This document shows positions 1-9,149 of a stretch of 64,000 nt of DNA, one piece after another. Positions within the stretch are counted from its first letter, which is position 1; every line of letters starts with the position of its first letter. The translations under genes and the position numbers were made by a program. The DNA lies in contig NZ_KI632511.1 of assembly GCF_000504285.1 (NCBI RefSeq), positions 1,051,372 through 1,115,371 on the forward strand, written 5' to 3'. This stretch comes from Actinospica robiniae DSM 44927. GTDB lineage: Bacteria > Actinomycetota > Actinomycetes > Streptomycetales > Catenulisporaceae. The notes beneath the pieces are model-generated. The model searched no databases and was not told where the DNA came from. It saw only the letters and a program-made list of their open reading frames with translations.

Positions 1-397
1 CAGCGGAGGACTCGGCGGCGAGCTCCGCGGACAGGCGGCTCTTGCCCTGGCCGCCTTCGCCGTGCAGCCAACGGACCGAAAGCCGCGGCTCGCCATCCCG
101 CCACTCCCGCAGTTGCTGGAGCTCACTGGACCGGCCGGTGAAGCCGACCACCGCGTACCGGGCGTTGAGCATGCGGCTGGCGACCGCCCGGAAGAACGTC
201 GTGCCCGGGTCCCGCGGCCGGCGCCAACCCTCCAGCCAGTAGACCGGCACGAGGTCGCTGAAGACGTGGATGTTCCCCACGCCGACTTGGAGGGAGTGGC
301 CGCCCGTGCTGTAGACGTGCTGGGTGACGGAGATGTGCCGCGTGGCGGTCAGGTCGATCGGCGGATCCTGCTCGTCGTCACCGGGCTGTTGCGGCAT
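1..397 (-). CDS. P-loop ATPase, N-terminal part (gene runs off the window)
   Basis: Only the first 132 residues are in the window. The ATG at 397-395 is preceded by a strong Shine-Dalgarno (GAGGAG). An acidic N-terminus is followed by a region rich in aromatic residues and then a clear Walker A, GEGGQGKS (about residues 113-120), preceded by the typical strand LSVRWLHG. This layout fits a STAND/NACHT-type or AAA signalling ATPase, whose sensor or repeat domains would lie off the left end. It sits directly downstream of a Crp/Fnr regulator on the same strand, with a cyclase-like gene divergent from that regulator. The P-loop is seen directly; the STAND assignment is inference because the Walker B and later motifs are missing. 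Confidence 0.7.
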   Translation of the reverse strand, partial: MPQQPGDDEQDPPIDLTATRHISVTQHVYSTGGHSLQVGVGNIHVFSDLVPVYWLEGWRRPRDPGTTFFRAVASRMLNARYAVVGFTGRSSELQQLREWRDGEPRLSVRWLHGEGGQGKSRLSAELAAESSA

Positions 398-545
398 CTC
401 GCTCCTCGGGTGGGGCGCTCGGGCGGGAGGGCTTGGGGATGGATCGGCTGGCTGCTGGTGTCAGTCTGCGCCGCGTCGGCCCGCGAGATCCCCTCGCAGC
501 ACGGGATCGTCCCGGATCGCCCGCCGCGGCCGCGGTCGCAGCGGG

Positions 546-1379
546 TCACGGGTAGGCGATCGCGTAGAGCCGGTGGACGTCCAGGACCCTGATGGAGCGG
601 TAGCCGGTGGAGACCACGCCCTCGTCGCGCAGTGCCCGCAGGACCTTGTGCACCGTCGGTTCCGCGGCGCCGGCGAGCGTCGCGATCTCCGGCTGGGTGA
701 GCGGCCAGGTCACCAGGATCCCCTGGCCCGACTCGACTCCGTACGTGACAGCGGTCTGATGAAGCACCCTGGCCAGCCGGGTCCGCACGTCGCAGCCGGT
801 GAACTCGACGCGCCGCCGGTTGGCGTTGCGGAGCTTCGCGACGACCGAGGTGTTGATGATGTGCGCTATCTGCGGATCGCGCCGCGTGCAGTCGAGGAAT
901 TCGGCCCGGGAGACGACGCGGGCCACCAGGGCGCCGCACGTGGTCACGGTCGCGGATCTCGGCCCGCCGTCCACCGCGGAGAGCTCACCGACCAGATCGC
1001 CGCCCATCCGGACCGCGAGCAGCGCGTCCCGGCCGTCCTGGGTCAGGGCCGTGGCCTTGACCACGCCGTCGATGAGGATCATGACGAATGTGGTCTCCTC
1101 CCCCTCCCTGATCAGCACGCGGCCCGCCGCCGGATACTGCGCCAGCGAGCCGAGCGAGAGCAATCGGGCACGCGCGGGGGGACCGAGACGTCCGAGCACG
1201 CTCGCCTCGGGCCAGGCCAGATCGCCGCGCTCACGGTTCCTGGCGCGTTCTGCGGGGGTGCCCGCCGTGAGATCCACCATTCTCACCAGCCGCCTTCCGA
1301 CCGGCGCCCACACGCCGTGTTCGTCCGGATACCCGGGAACATTGTGCCCCGATCCCGGCCCTCGCGTATCAGGATTCAC
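546..1379 (-). CDS. Crp/Fnr-family transcriptional regulator
   Basis: A 277-residue cytoplasmic DNA-binding regulator. Residues about 65-180 form a cyclic-nucleotide-binding-like beta roll, with the phosphate-binding-cassette-like stretch GDLVGELSAVDGGPRSA. Residues about 225-260 form the winged helix-turn-helix (LTQPEIATLAGAAEPTVHKV). The glutamate and arginine positions of the cassette are present, so nucleotide binding is plausible but unproven. The first 33 residues lie outside the fold; an internal Met at residue 34 is an alternative start. It is divergent from the cyclase-like gene at 1558 across a 178-bp intergenic region, where it may act, and lies upstream of the P-loop ATPase. The family assignment is firm; the ligand and targets are unknown. 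Confidence 0.85.
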   Translation of the reverse strand: MNPDTRGPGSGHNVPGYPDEHGVWAPVGRRLVRMVDLTAGTPAERARNRERGDLAWPEASVLGRLGPPARARLLSLGSLAQYPAAGRVLIREGEETTFVMILIDGVVKATALTQDGRDALLAVRMGGDLVGELSAVDGGPRSATVTTCGALVARVVSRAEFLDCTRRDPQIAHIINTSVVAKLRNANRRRVEFTGCDVRTRLARVLHQTAVTYGVESGQGILVTWPLTQPEIATLAGAAEPTVHKVLRALRDEGVVSTGYRSIRVLDVHRLYAIAYP

Positions 1380-1557
1380 CTAACCGACGGGGAGCCGGGC
1401 CGCGCCGAGCGCCTGAAACGCTCCGAACACCTCGCAGAGCCGCCGGATCCCGTATTGCGACGGCGTGGCCCGGCGCGCGCCGCGGGAGAGTCGAACCGTG
1501 GCACACGCGGCAGGAGGGGAGCGCCTGGCTCCCGATCGCTCGGTACGGAGGGGGAGA

Positions 1558-2073
1558 ATGATTTTGCCCGAGAGCGAACCGGGGGTCAGGCGCCTGTGCG
1601 TCGCGGTCTGCGGGCGGCGCGGCCTGCTGGCCTCGGCCTGCCTCGCCGGGGGATACGACCGCTTCTATGTCTTCCCGGCCCCGGGCGGCGACGGCGAGGT
1701 GGGGATCGCCCCGCCGGGGATCGACGAGGCCGGGTTCGCGGCCGGGCTCATCACAACCCTGCGGACGGCGATCGCGGCCGACCCGGCCGCCGCTCCGACC
1801 CGGCTCGCCCTGCACGTCGGAATCGTGCGCGTGCGCGACGACCGCTTTGTCGGGTCCGCCGTCGATCGCGTCCTCGACCTGGTGCGCGGCGAGGCGCCGC
1901 CCGGACCGGGGCGGCTCGGGGCGTGCGCCGTGCTGGCGGCGGTCACCGAATCGCTGTTCGGCGACCTGCTCGGCGAGGGCTGGTCGTCGGTAGGCTGGCA
2001 CCCGATGCCGGCGGCCGGGGTCTGGTGCAAGGAGCACACACCGCTTCGCCCGGATGCGGCCTCCGCGGACTGA
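1558..2073 (+). CDS. degenerate nucleotide-cyclase-like protein
   Basis: A 171-residue soluble protein. I chose the ATG at 1558 because a purine-rich GGAGGGGGAG lies just upstream; an in-frame start at 1465 has none. The stretch LALHVGIVRVRDDRFVGSAV matches the class III nucleotidyl cyclase pattern in which a 'GIHxG' strand is followed by 'GxxVNxAxRL', and a GGDGEVGI segment lies where the metal/base region would be. The canonical catalytic aspartates are not obvious, so this is probably a sensor or effector-associated cyclase-homology domain rather than an active enzyme. Its placement next to a Crp/Fnr regulator and a P-loop ATPase suggests one signalling module. The fold assignment is by motif only and is moderate. 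Confidence 0.45.
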   Translation: MILPESEPGVRRLCVAVCGRRGLLASACLAGGYDRFYVFPAPGGDGEVGIAPPGIDEAGFAAGLITTLRTAIAADPAAAPTRLALHVGIVRVRDDRFVGSAVDRVLDLVRGEAPPGPGRLGACAVLAAVTESLFGDLLGEGWSSVGWHPMPAAGVWCKEHTPLRPDAASAD

Positions 2074-2292
2074 GACGCTGCGGTATGGGCATCAGGGCGC
2101 GGAGGCGCGGCCGGCCGCCCCCGCGGGCGCCGGGAGCACGCCGACCGTGTGGTCGCCAAGCAGGTCGGGGTTCTGGACGGCGAGGACTACCTGTTGACCG
2201 GCGTCACCGGATCTCCCGATGACGCGGTCGTCTCGCAAACCGACCTGGATACCTTTGCGCGGCAGCTGGTGGCCACCGGCGCTAGGGGCTGA
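2074..2292 (+). other. possible gene remnant, in frame after the cyclase-like stop
   Basis: Directly after the TGA at 2071-2073 the same frame stays open to a TGA at 2290-2292. The last 38 codons read like real protein (DGEDYLLTGVTGSPDDAV and following), with no good start codon or ribosome site of their own. It may be the worn tail of a second small gene or a readthrough extension. I cannot assign a family. Confidence 0.25.
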
Positions 2293-2299
2293 GAGACCT

Positions 2300-2758
2300 T
2301 CAGCCGCCGGGGACGTGCGGCGTCGGGCGGTTCTCGCAGAGCGAGTCGAGGGCGTCTTCGGGCGAGTCGCCGATGACGATCAGCAGCTCGTCGCGCCCGG
2401 CCCAGACCCGGCCGTCGGGCGCCATGACCAGGCTCATGCCGCTGGCTTCGCCGAACGGGCAGAGCTCGGCGCCGATCCGCTCGCCCCAGAGCCGGACCCG
2501 GATCGGGTAGATCACGTTCGTGGCCAGGGACGGGTCGATCGTGCAGGTGTCGGTCAGGGCCGGGTTCTGCGGGTTCTGGTAGGTGAACTCCAGGCCGCCG
2601 TAGCCGCGGAGGAACTCCCGCAGCACCTGCGGGACCTCGTAGTCTTCCGCGAGCAGCGGCTCGAGGAACGGCTCGATCGCGACGGCGCGGCCGCGGTGCC
2701 AGCCGGCCGCGGTCAGGCGCTCGGCGGCGGCCGGGCCGGGGGTGCGTCCGGTCGTCAA
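2300..2758 (-). CDS. SUKH-3-like immunity protein
   Basis: A 152-residue soluble protein 13 bp downstream of the RHS toxin on the same strand. The N-terminus (AAGWHRGRAVAIEP), followed by VLREFLRGYGGLEF, matches the SUKH-3 pattern 'GWxxGR…FLxxFGGL'. The C-terminal half continues with WGERIGAELCPFGEA, also typical of this fold. SUKH proteins are immunity proteins of contact-dependent and secreted polymorphic toxins, with many recorded next to nuclease and deaminase toxins. The position right after the toxin tip supports neutralisation of the deaminase domain of the neighbouring gene. The family is assigned from motif pattern and context. Confidence 0.75.
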   Translation of the reverse strand: MTTGRTPGPAAAERLTAAGWHRGRAVAIEPFLEPLLAEDYEVPQVLREFLRGYGGLEFTYQNPQNPALTDTCTIDPSLATNVIYPIRVRLWGERIGAELCPFGEASGMSLVMAPDGRVWAGRDELLIVIGDSPEDALDSLCENRPTPHVPGG

Positions 2759-2771
2759 CGCCCGCCTCCGG

Positions 2772-5700
2772 TCATCGCCTGCCTCCGCGCGGCTTGGGCG
2801 GGGTGAACAGGCTCAGGCCCGCCAAGGACACCACGCAGTTGCGGCACGGTTGGTAGACCGCGTCGTTCTTCGTGTACACGGTCGAATACTGTATCCCGGA
2901 CGGCTCGACGTTCAGCGTCACGTTGCCCTTCTTGTCCACCGTGCTGTTCGCCCAGAGCGCCTTGTTCGCCGCCACGAACTCGGCGCAGTTCTGTACCTCC
3001 CACTTCTCGTTGCTCGGGTTCGGCATCTGCGACTGCAGCAGCGGGTGGATCTTGCCGACCGGTTCACCGCTGTAGCCGGTGTAGACCTGGCCGTTCGAGT
3101 CGATCGCCGCCGCGGAGGCCAGCGGCGGCGACTTGCCGGTCTGCTTGGCGTCCGCGCGCAGGTCCGCGGCGGCCTTCTTCGCCTCCCCGAAGGGGCACAG
3201 GGCCTTGAGGCCGAGCGGGTCGATCAGCGTCGCCGGGTTCTCGACGTAGGCGTAGTGGTTGGGCGCCGCGGACAGGCCGAGCGGGTCCGGGGAGACGAAG
3301 CGGCCTGCTGCCGGGTCGTAGTGGCGGTGGAGGCTGTAGTGCCAGCCGGTCTCCTCGTCGTGGTACTGGCCCGGGAAGCGCAGCGGGCAGCGCTCCGGCT
3401 CGCCGCCGCTCGTCAGGCCCCACAGGTCCGGTCCGGCCGACCAGCCGATCCGGCCGTCTTCGGCGATCAGTTCGGTGGGGCGGCCGACCAGGTCGGTGGC
3501 GATCGCGTAGAACCGGCGGTCGTATTGCGCCTGCCCGGTCTCCGGGCCGAGCCGGCGCTGCTCGACCTGGCTGACCGGCTGGTAGGTGCCCGGCAGGTAG
3601 TCCCAGGTGGTGATCTCCTCGGCCCCGCCCGTGCCGTCAGCGCCGCTCGCGCCGCCCGAAGCACCGGCGCACGCCTGCTCGACGAGTACGATCCCGTCCC
3701 AGCTGAAGACCGTGCTGCCGAGTACGGCCCCTGCTTCATCCACCTGCTCCTTGCGGATGCGGCGGCCGAGCGGGTCGTACGTGTAGCGCCACTGCGCGCC
3801 GTCCGGGGTGCTCGCCGCGACGAGCTGGTCGCGCGCGTTCCAGGAGTATGTCCACTCCCTGTTCTGCCCGGAGAGCGTGCGCACCACCGTGCGTACGACC
3901 CGCCCCTGGCCGTCGTAGTCGTAGTGCGTGCGCCCGGCCCGCCGCAGTCGCGCGCCCTCGTACGTGCGCGCACCCGCGTTCTCCTCGGACCGGCCGCCCG
4001 CCTCGGCGTGTACGAGGTTTCCGGACGCGTCGTACGCGTACTGCTGCACATCTCCCGTGGTGCTCACCGAGCGCACCCGGCCGTTCGGGTCGAGGTCGAA
4101 GGTGCTGAGCCCGGCCGCCTGGTCGTGCACGGCGGCGAGTTTGCTGTCCGCCCGATACGAGTATGCGCGTGCCCGTATGCCCGCGTACTGCGGTTCGCCC
4201 GGGGTGGTTTCGTCCAGGGCCCAGAGCCCGAGCGACTGGAGCCGGCCGACCTGGTCGTAAGCCTTCGACATGGCGGTCGCGGCGCCGATCCGGCGGCTGG
4301 TCTCCTGCCCGCGGGCGTCGTAGTCGAAGGTGATCCGTGTTCCGGCGATGGCGCAGGCCGAAACCAGGCCCTCGGCGCCGACCGCCCAGTCCGAGACCAC
4401 TCCCGACGGGGTGACGCGCCTGGTGCGGTTGCCGGCGAGGTCGTACTCGCTCAGTACGGTCCGGCCGTCGACCGTCTCGCGCAGGATCTCGCCGCGCGCG
4501 TCGCGGACGTATTCCACTCTGCTCTCGGCGTTGTACGCGCACACGAGCAGGCCGCGCACGTCGTAGTCGTAGCGGGTCGCGCAGGTCTCGTCGCGCACCT
4601 CGAGCAGGTCCCCGGCCTCGTTCCACGCGTACTCCACGCTCTGCCCGGCGCCGTTGGTCCGGCGGGCCAGCTCGCCCAGCGCGTTGTACTCGTATCGCAG
4701 GGTCCTGCCGTCGAAGTCGGTCTCCTCGACGAGGTTGCCGGCGAGGTCGTACCCGTAGGTCCAGCAGGCGCCGCTCGGGCCGAGGACGGAGGTGAGGCGG
4801 CCCTCGGTGTCGTAGGAGAACGCGTGGCGCGCGCCGTCGGGCCCGGTGGAGGAGCGCACGAGCCCGAATCCCGCCACTTCGTACACGCTGCGCCCGCCGA
4901 GCCGGTCCACCCGTTCGATGACGTTGCCCTCCCCGTCCCGCACCAGGGTCTCGACCGCGCCGTCGGCATTGGTGGTGCTGGTCAGCCATCCCTCCGGGCT
5001 CCAGGTGCACGCCGTGCTCGCGCCCAGCGCGTCCACCGACTGCACCGGCCGGCCGAAGGCGTCGCGCCGGAGGGAGCCCGCGGGGCCGTGCGGACCGGTG
5101 ACCGCCGTGATCAGCCCGGCCCGGTCCGTCTGCACCGCGGTGACGTTGCCGAGCGCGTCGGTGATCGAGGTCAGCCGTCCGCCCGGACCGTAGCCGTACG
5201 CGGTGATCAGGCCCATCGAGTCCGTGCTGGCGAGGAGGTTGCCGGCCTCGTCGTACGTGTGGTGAAAGACGCTGCCGTCCGCGTCCCACGACCGCGTCGG
5301 CAGGCACAGCGCGTTGTACTCGGTGCGCGCCGTGGCGCCGGACGGGCCGGTGGCCCGCAGGAGATTGCCCAACTCGTCGTAGGCGAACTCGACCGTGCGG
5401 CCGAGCGCGTTCGTCCTCGTCAGGAGGTTGCCGTAGGGGTCCCAGGTGCTGAGCGTGGTGCCGCCGAGCGGGTCGACCTCCTTGATCACCCGGTCGTTCG
5501 CGTCGTAGAAGTATTCGGTCACCGCGCCGAGGGAGTCGGTGGAGTAGGTCACCCGGCGCTCGGGGTCGTAGTCCATGGTGCCCGCGAGCACGGAGCCGGT
5601 GCCGCCGGTGCGCACCACCCGTCCGGCGGAGTCGTATTCGTACGTGTACTGCGTTCCGATCCGGTCCACCCACTTGGTGATCCGGTCCTCGCGGTCGTAC

Positions 5701-6854
5701 TCCAGGACGAGCGGGAGCCCGGAGGAGTTGAAGACCTCGACCAGGTTGCCCAGCGGGTCGTAGCCGAACACCACGATCTGGGTGCCGGGGGCGCCGCCTG
5801 CGACTGCGGGCGTGCCGTCCAGCAGTCGCAGGCCGGTGATCCGCATGCCGGCCCGGGTGTCGACCGAGTCCACGGCCACCTGGTAGCCGGCGGAGTGCGT
5901 GACGAGTTCGGGCACCCCCTCCCGATCCCGCACGAAGGTGATGCGGTATCCGTTGCGGTCGGTGATCGAGCCGAGCGGGCGGTTCGTCCCGCCGACGGGC
6001 GGGAAGGCGCGCACCCGGCCGGTCTGCGGATCGGTGACGGTGATCGTGTCGGTACTGCGGTCCCAGACGAGCGGCCAACGGCTGCCCGCGTCCGGGAGCA
6101 CCTGCTCGTCGCCGGAGGGCAGCGGGTAGTGCAGCACGACGCCGTCGGCCACGGCGAGGTGCACGCCCGCGGCGCCCACCTCGGCCCGCTCGTCGAAGCT
6201 CGAGGCCCAGCGGCGGCCGAACCAGCGGCCCTGCCGGTAGTTGGAGCGGAAGGTCCGGCTCAGCACCAGTGGCAGCATGCCCGGCAGGTCGAGGTCGGTG
6301 TGGGTGAAGAACATCATCCCGGAGACGACGTCGATCGGGTCCTTACACGAGTTCACGTCGTCGGCGGCGGTGTTGCTGCTGCCCTGATCCTGCGTGTGGC
6401 CCAGGGAACCCGGGTCCTCGATGCCCTTGCCGCCTGCGCCCCCGGTGCCGCCACTCCCGTCGGACGACTCTCCCCCGCCGCCGCGGCCCACGGAACCGGA
6501 GTAGCCCTCGTCCTCGCCGTGGATCCCGGAGAACGCGTCGGATGCGGCCTTGTCCGCGTCCTCGGTGCTCTCCGCGTGCTTGCCCAGCCGCAGCCCGGCG
6601 CCCCCGGTCCACCGGCCGACCTGCTTGAACATCACGCCGAGCGCTTCGGTCACGCCTCCCGTGCCCTCGGCCAGCGCCTTGCCCAGGCCGGAGGTGTCCT
6701 CGGCCGCGCTGGAGCGCAGCTTCTGCCCGGCCTGTTGCATCCGCTGGCCCATCGGCACCAGCGACTGGGAGAACTGGTGCAGGGCGGCCGCACCCTTGCG
6801 CAGCGACTCCGGGTCGATGTTGATCGGCTGCTGGTCGGACACCTCACGCACCAC
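2772..6854 (-). CDS. RHS-repeat polymorphic toxin with C-terminal deaminase-like domain
   Basis: A 1360-residue RHS protein. Residues 1-110 are helical and WXG100-like. A low-complexity Gly/Ser stretch (about 130-160) is followed by a DUF6531-type entry (CKDPIDVVSGMMFFTHTDLD). More than 20 YD repeats of the form YDxxGNLxxxTD follow, then the RHS core (FVSPDPLGLSAAPNHYAYVENP, about residue 1200), after which toxin domains normally begin. The last 150 residues carry CAE (about 1290) and PCRNC (about 1336-1340), the zinc-ligand pattern of the cytidine-deaminase fold, closest in style to YwqJ-like toxins. The GTG start overlaps the upstream partner gene by 11 bp; GTG codons a few positions in are alternatives. 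The ESX-like N-terminus suggests type VII secretion. The toxin activity is inferred. Confidence 0.88.
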   Translation of the reverse strand: MVREVSDQQPINIDPESLRKGAAALHQFSQSLVPMGQRMQQAGQKLRSSAAEDTSGLGKALAEGTGGVTEALGVMFKQVGRWTGGAGLRLGKHAESTEDADKAASDAFSGIHGEDEGYSGSVGRGGGGESSDGSGGTGGAGGKGIEDPGSLGHTQDQGSSNTAADDVNSCKDPIDVVSGMMFFTHTDLDLPGMLPLVLSRTFRSNYRQGRWFGRRWASSFDERAEVGAAGVHLAVADGVVLHYPLPSGDEQVLPDAGSRWPLVWDRSTDTITVTDPQTGRVRAFPPVGGTNRPLGSITDRNGYRITFVRDREGVPELVTHSAGYQVAVDSVDTRAGMRITGLRLLDGTPAVAGGAPGTQIVVFGYDPLGNLVEVFNSSGLPLVLEYDREDRITKWVDRIGTQYTYEYDSAGRVVRTGGTGSVLAGTMDYDPERRVTYSTDSLGAVTEYFYDANDRVIKEVDPLGGTTLSTWDPYGNLLTRTNALGRTVEFAYDELGNLLRATGPSGATARTEYNALCLPTRSWDADGSVFHHTYDEAGNLLASTDSMGLITAYGYGPGGRLTSITDALGNVTAVQTDRAGLITAVTGPHGPAGSLRRDAFGRPVQSVDALGASTACTWSPEGWLTSTTNADGAVETLVRDGEGNVIERVDRLGGRSVYEVAGFGLVRSSTGPDGARHAFSYDTEGRLTSVLGPSGACWTYGYDLAGNLVEETDFDGRTLRYEYNALGELARRTNGAGQSVEYAWNEAGDLLEVRDETCATRYDYDVRGLLVCAYNAESRVEYVRDARGEILRETVDGRTVLSEYDLAGNRTRRVTPSGVVSDWAVGAEGLVSACAIAGTRITFDYDARGQETSRRIGAATAMSKAYDQVGRLQSLGLWALDETTPGEPQYAGIRARAYSYRADSKLAAVHDQAAGLSTFDLDPNGRVRSVSTTGDVQQYAYDASGNLVHAEAGGRSEENAGARTYEGARLRRAGRTHYDYDGQGRVVRTVVRTLSGQNREWTYSWNARDQLVAASTPDGAQWRYTYDPLGRRIRKEQVDEAGAVLGSTVFSWDGIVLVEQACAGASGGASGADGTGGAEEITTWDYLPGTYQPVSQVEQRRLGPETGQAQYDRRFYAIATDLVGRPTELIAEDGRIGWSAGPDLWGLTSGGEPERCPLRFPGQYHDEETGWHYSLHRHYDPAAGRFVSPDPLGLSAAPNHYAYVENPATLIDPLGLKALCPFGEAKKAAADLRADAKQTGKSPPLASAAAIDSNGQVYTGYSGEPVGKIHPLLQSQMPNPSNEKWEVQNCAEFVAANKALWANSTVDKKGNVTLNVEPSGIQYSTVYTKNDAVYQPCRNCVVSLAGLSLFTPPKPRGGRR

Positions 6855-7623
6855 TTTCCACGGCCGTACTCTCCATGACCGACTGCTGGTTCCCGCCGGG
6901 CAGGCCGGTGCCGTTCGCCAGCGAGCCGGCCGCGCCCAGCGGATCGCTGAGCGCCGCCGCTCCCTGCGACTTCAGCGTGGACACGCCCTGGCCGAACCCT
7001 GATTTCGCGGCCTGGGAGAGCTGGGAGAGGTCGATCCCGTTGCCGACTCCGGCCACGTCCGCGACCAGCTGGGTGGCCAGTTCCTCCCCGGCCGACTCCA
7101 GCGCCTGGAGCACCGGGCCTTCGAGCGCGCTGAGCAGTTCCTGCTCGATCTGCCGCACCGCCTCTTCGATGATCTTCTTCATGATCCCGCGGGTGACCAC
7201 GATCGCGCCGGCGGCCTCGGCCTCGGAGGCGCCGAGCGTCTCGACCGCGGCGGCCTGATCGGCGATCAGCTGCGCGGCGAGGATTCCGAGCTGCACGATC
7301 GCCGCGCCCTTCATCGCCACGATCACCCCGACCACCACGTCCAGCCCGTCGGCGAGCACGCCGAGGCCGGTGACGAAGTCCTGCATGTGGCCCTTGGACA
7401 GCTTCTTCCAGAGCGCGTCGAAGGCGGTGAGCGCCTGCGAGGAGTTCAGGTCGAGCATCTGCTCGATCTCGCTCTCCGCGTCCCCGTGCCCGCTGCCGAG
7501 GTCCGACGCGATCTGCCGGCACTCACTGGCCACCTCGCCGATGGCGTCCTCGTCGATGTTCGGCCACTGGATCCCGATCGCGTCCAGGACCCAGACGAGC
7601 TCTTGCGGCAACACGACAGACAC
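6844..7623 (-). CDS. WXG100-like helical partner of the RHS toxin
   Basis: About 259 residues from the GTG at 7623-7621, chosen because AGGGGGG lies six bases upstream; a longer in-frame start at 7674 lacks this. It begins LPQELVWVLDAIGIQWPNIDEDAI, a form common at the head of actinobacterial polymorphic-toxin loci. It is almost wholly alpha-helical, with a central hydrophobic Ala/Val-rich segment (about residues 90-140, GLDVVVGVIVAMKGAAIVQL) that could insert in or cross a membrane. It overlaps the RHS start by 11 bp, so the two are translationally coupled. Its likely role is an export or chaperone partner in type VII-type secretion. No enzymatic motif is visible. Confidence 0.6.
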   Translation of the reverse strand: MSVVLPQELVWVLDAIGIQWPNIDEDAIGEVASECRQIASDLGSGHGDAESEIEQMLDLNSSQALTAFDALWKKLSKGHMQDFVTGLGVLADGLDVVVGVIVAMKGAAIVQLGILAAQLIADQAAAVETLGASEAEAAGAIVVTRGIMKKIIEEAVRQIEQELLSALEGPVLQALESAGEELATQLVADVAGVGNGIDLSQLSQAAKSGFGQGVSTLKSQGAAALSDPLGAAGSLANGTGLPGGNQQSVMESTAVESGA

Positions 7624-7711
7624 GCCGCACCCCCCTGCGGTTGTACCGACCCCGATATGACTTCGGGTCAGCATATTGCCGGATCATCTGACGGTCCACC
7701 AGAAGTCCCGC

Positions 7712-7751
7712 ACGCACCGCCCCGGCCGTAGGCGAGGCCGGGGCGGTGCGT
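7712..7751 (-). terminator. strong hairpin terminator after the OYE gene
   Basis: A perfect 16-bp GC-rich stem (arms 7712-7727 and 7736-7751) with an 8-base loop lies nine bases after the stop of the oxidoreductase gene (7760). It is symmetrical and could work in both directions, shielding the toxin operon promoter to its left. Confidence 0.7.
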
Positions 7752-7759
7752 TCCGTCCG

Positions 7760-8893
7760 TCAGCTGAGCGTGCGCAGTGCGGCCGGGTCGTATGCCGAGA
7801 GTTCCTCGAAGCGGCCGGCGAGGACCTTCGCGGCCCACTGCGGGTCCTGCAGCAGGGCGCGGCCGACGGCGACCATGTCGAACTCGTCGCGCTCGAGCCG
7901 GTCGAGGAGGTCGTCGATGCTCTGGGTGGCGAAGCCCTCGCCGGCGAAGGAGCGGATGAAGTCGCCGCCGAGGCCGACCGAGCCGACGGTGATGGCGGGC
8001 TTGCCGGTCAGCTTCTTGGTCCAGCCGGCGAGGTTGAGGTCGGAGCCGTCGAACTCGGACTGCCAGTAGCGGCGGGTGGAGGCGTGGAACGCGTCGACGC
8101 CGGCGGCGGTGAGCGGGGTGAGGATCGCTTCGAGGTCCCGGGGGGTCTCGGCGAGCCGGGCGTCGTAGGCGTCCGACTTCCACTGCGAGTAGCGGAAGAT
8201 CACCGGGAACGCGGGCGAGACGGCCGCGCGGACGGCGGCGACGATCTCGGCGGCGAACCGGGTGCGGCCCACCGAGTCGCCGCCGTGGCCGTCGGTGCGC
8301 CGGTTGGTGCGCTCCCACAGGAACTGGTCGATCAGGTAGCCGTGCGCGCCGTGCAGCTCGACGCCGTCGAAGCCGATCCGCTCCGCGGCCGCGGCGGACT
8401 GCGCGAACGCGGCGATCACCTCGTCCAGGTCGCGCGAGGTCATCGCGTGTCCGTCCCGGCTCTCTCCGTCGCTGTCGACGCGGATGCCCGACGGGCCCAT
8501 CGCCGGGGCCTCGGGGTTGAGCCTCGCCTGCGCCCTGCGGGTCATGCCGATGTGCCACAGCTGCGGCACGATCGTGCCGCCCGCCTCGTGCACGGCCGCG
8601 GCGACCTTGGCCCAGCCGGCGAGCTGCTCCTCGCCGTGGAAGCGCGGCACCCGGTCGCTCTCGCCGGCCGAGTCGTGTCCGACGTAGGTCCCCTCGGTCA
8701 CGATCAGGCCCACGCCCGCGGCCGCGCGGCGGGAGTAGTACGAGGCCACGTCCTCGCCCGGCACGCCGCCCGGGGAGAACATGCGCGTCATCGGCGCCAT
8801 CGCGATGCGGTTCGGGACCGTCAGGCCGCCGATCTCGACGGGCCGGGACAGGACTTCGGCGGCGCGCGGCGCCGGGGACTCCGTGGCGGTCAT
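7760..8893 (-). CDS. old yellow enzyme family NADH:flavin oxidoreductase
   Basis: A 377-residue FMN-dependent ene-reductase of the OYE/NADPH-dehydrogenase class. A TIM barrel starts at PVEIGGLTVPNRIAMAPMTR. It contains IVPQLWHIG (about residue 108), HGAHGYLIDQFLWERTNRR (about 180) with the substrate-binding histidine and the arginine typical of the family, and DMVAVGRALLQDPQWA near the C-terminus for FMN phosphate binding. It probably reduces activated C=C bonds of enones or xenobiotics in the cytoplasm. It has its own hairpin terminator and seems monocistronic. The physiological substrate cannot be read from sequence. Confidence 0.9.
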   Translation of the reverse strand: MTATESPAPRAAEVLSRPVEIGGLTVPNRIAMAPMTRMFSPGGVPGEDVASYYSRRAAAGVGLIVTEGTYVGHDSAGESDRVPRFHGEEQLAGWAKVAAAVHEAGGTIVPQLWHIGMTRRAQARLNPEAPAMGPSGIRVDSDGESRDGHAMTSRDLDEVIAAFAQSAAAAERIGFDGVELHGAHGYLIDQFLWERTNRRTDGHGGDSVGRTRFAAEIVAAVRAAVSPAFPVIFRYSQWKSDAYDARLAETPRDLEAILTPLTAAGVDAFHASTRRYWQSEFDGSDLNLAGWTKKLTGKPAITVGSVGLGGDFIRSFAGEGFATQSIDDLLDRLERDEFDMVAVGRALLQDPQWAAKVLAGRFEELSAYDPAALRTLS

Positions 8894-9149
8894 GGAGGGT
8901 TCCTCGCAGTTCAGGCTGAGCGGACATATCGGTGGGCGGGCAGATGTTCTAGTTACTTAACTATCCTGTGAGGCGGACAACCGGCAAACCGGCCCCCCTA
9001 TTTCCCGCCCGCAGTCGCCGGGGGCCCGGTCCGGTGGGCGCGGATCGGCTCGCGTTTGCGTAGGCGGCTACGTGTTTCCACCGATGCGGCGGCGCCGAGG
9101 GGCGGCGAAGATCGGGGGCGTCTTTGCAGTCCGCGATGTGGAGGATCAG

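Noticed and set aside
2742-6878. 1378-residue open frame opposite the RHS gene
   Set aside because: Shadow of the RHS coding sequence: Arg/Val/Ala-rich, no domain, and the minus-strand frame has clear YD repeats and toxin motifs.
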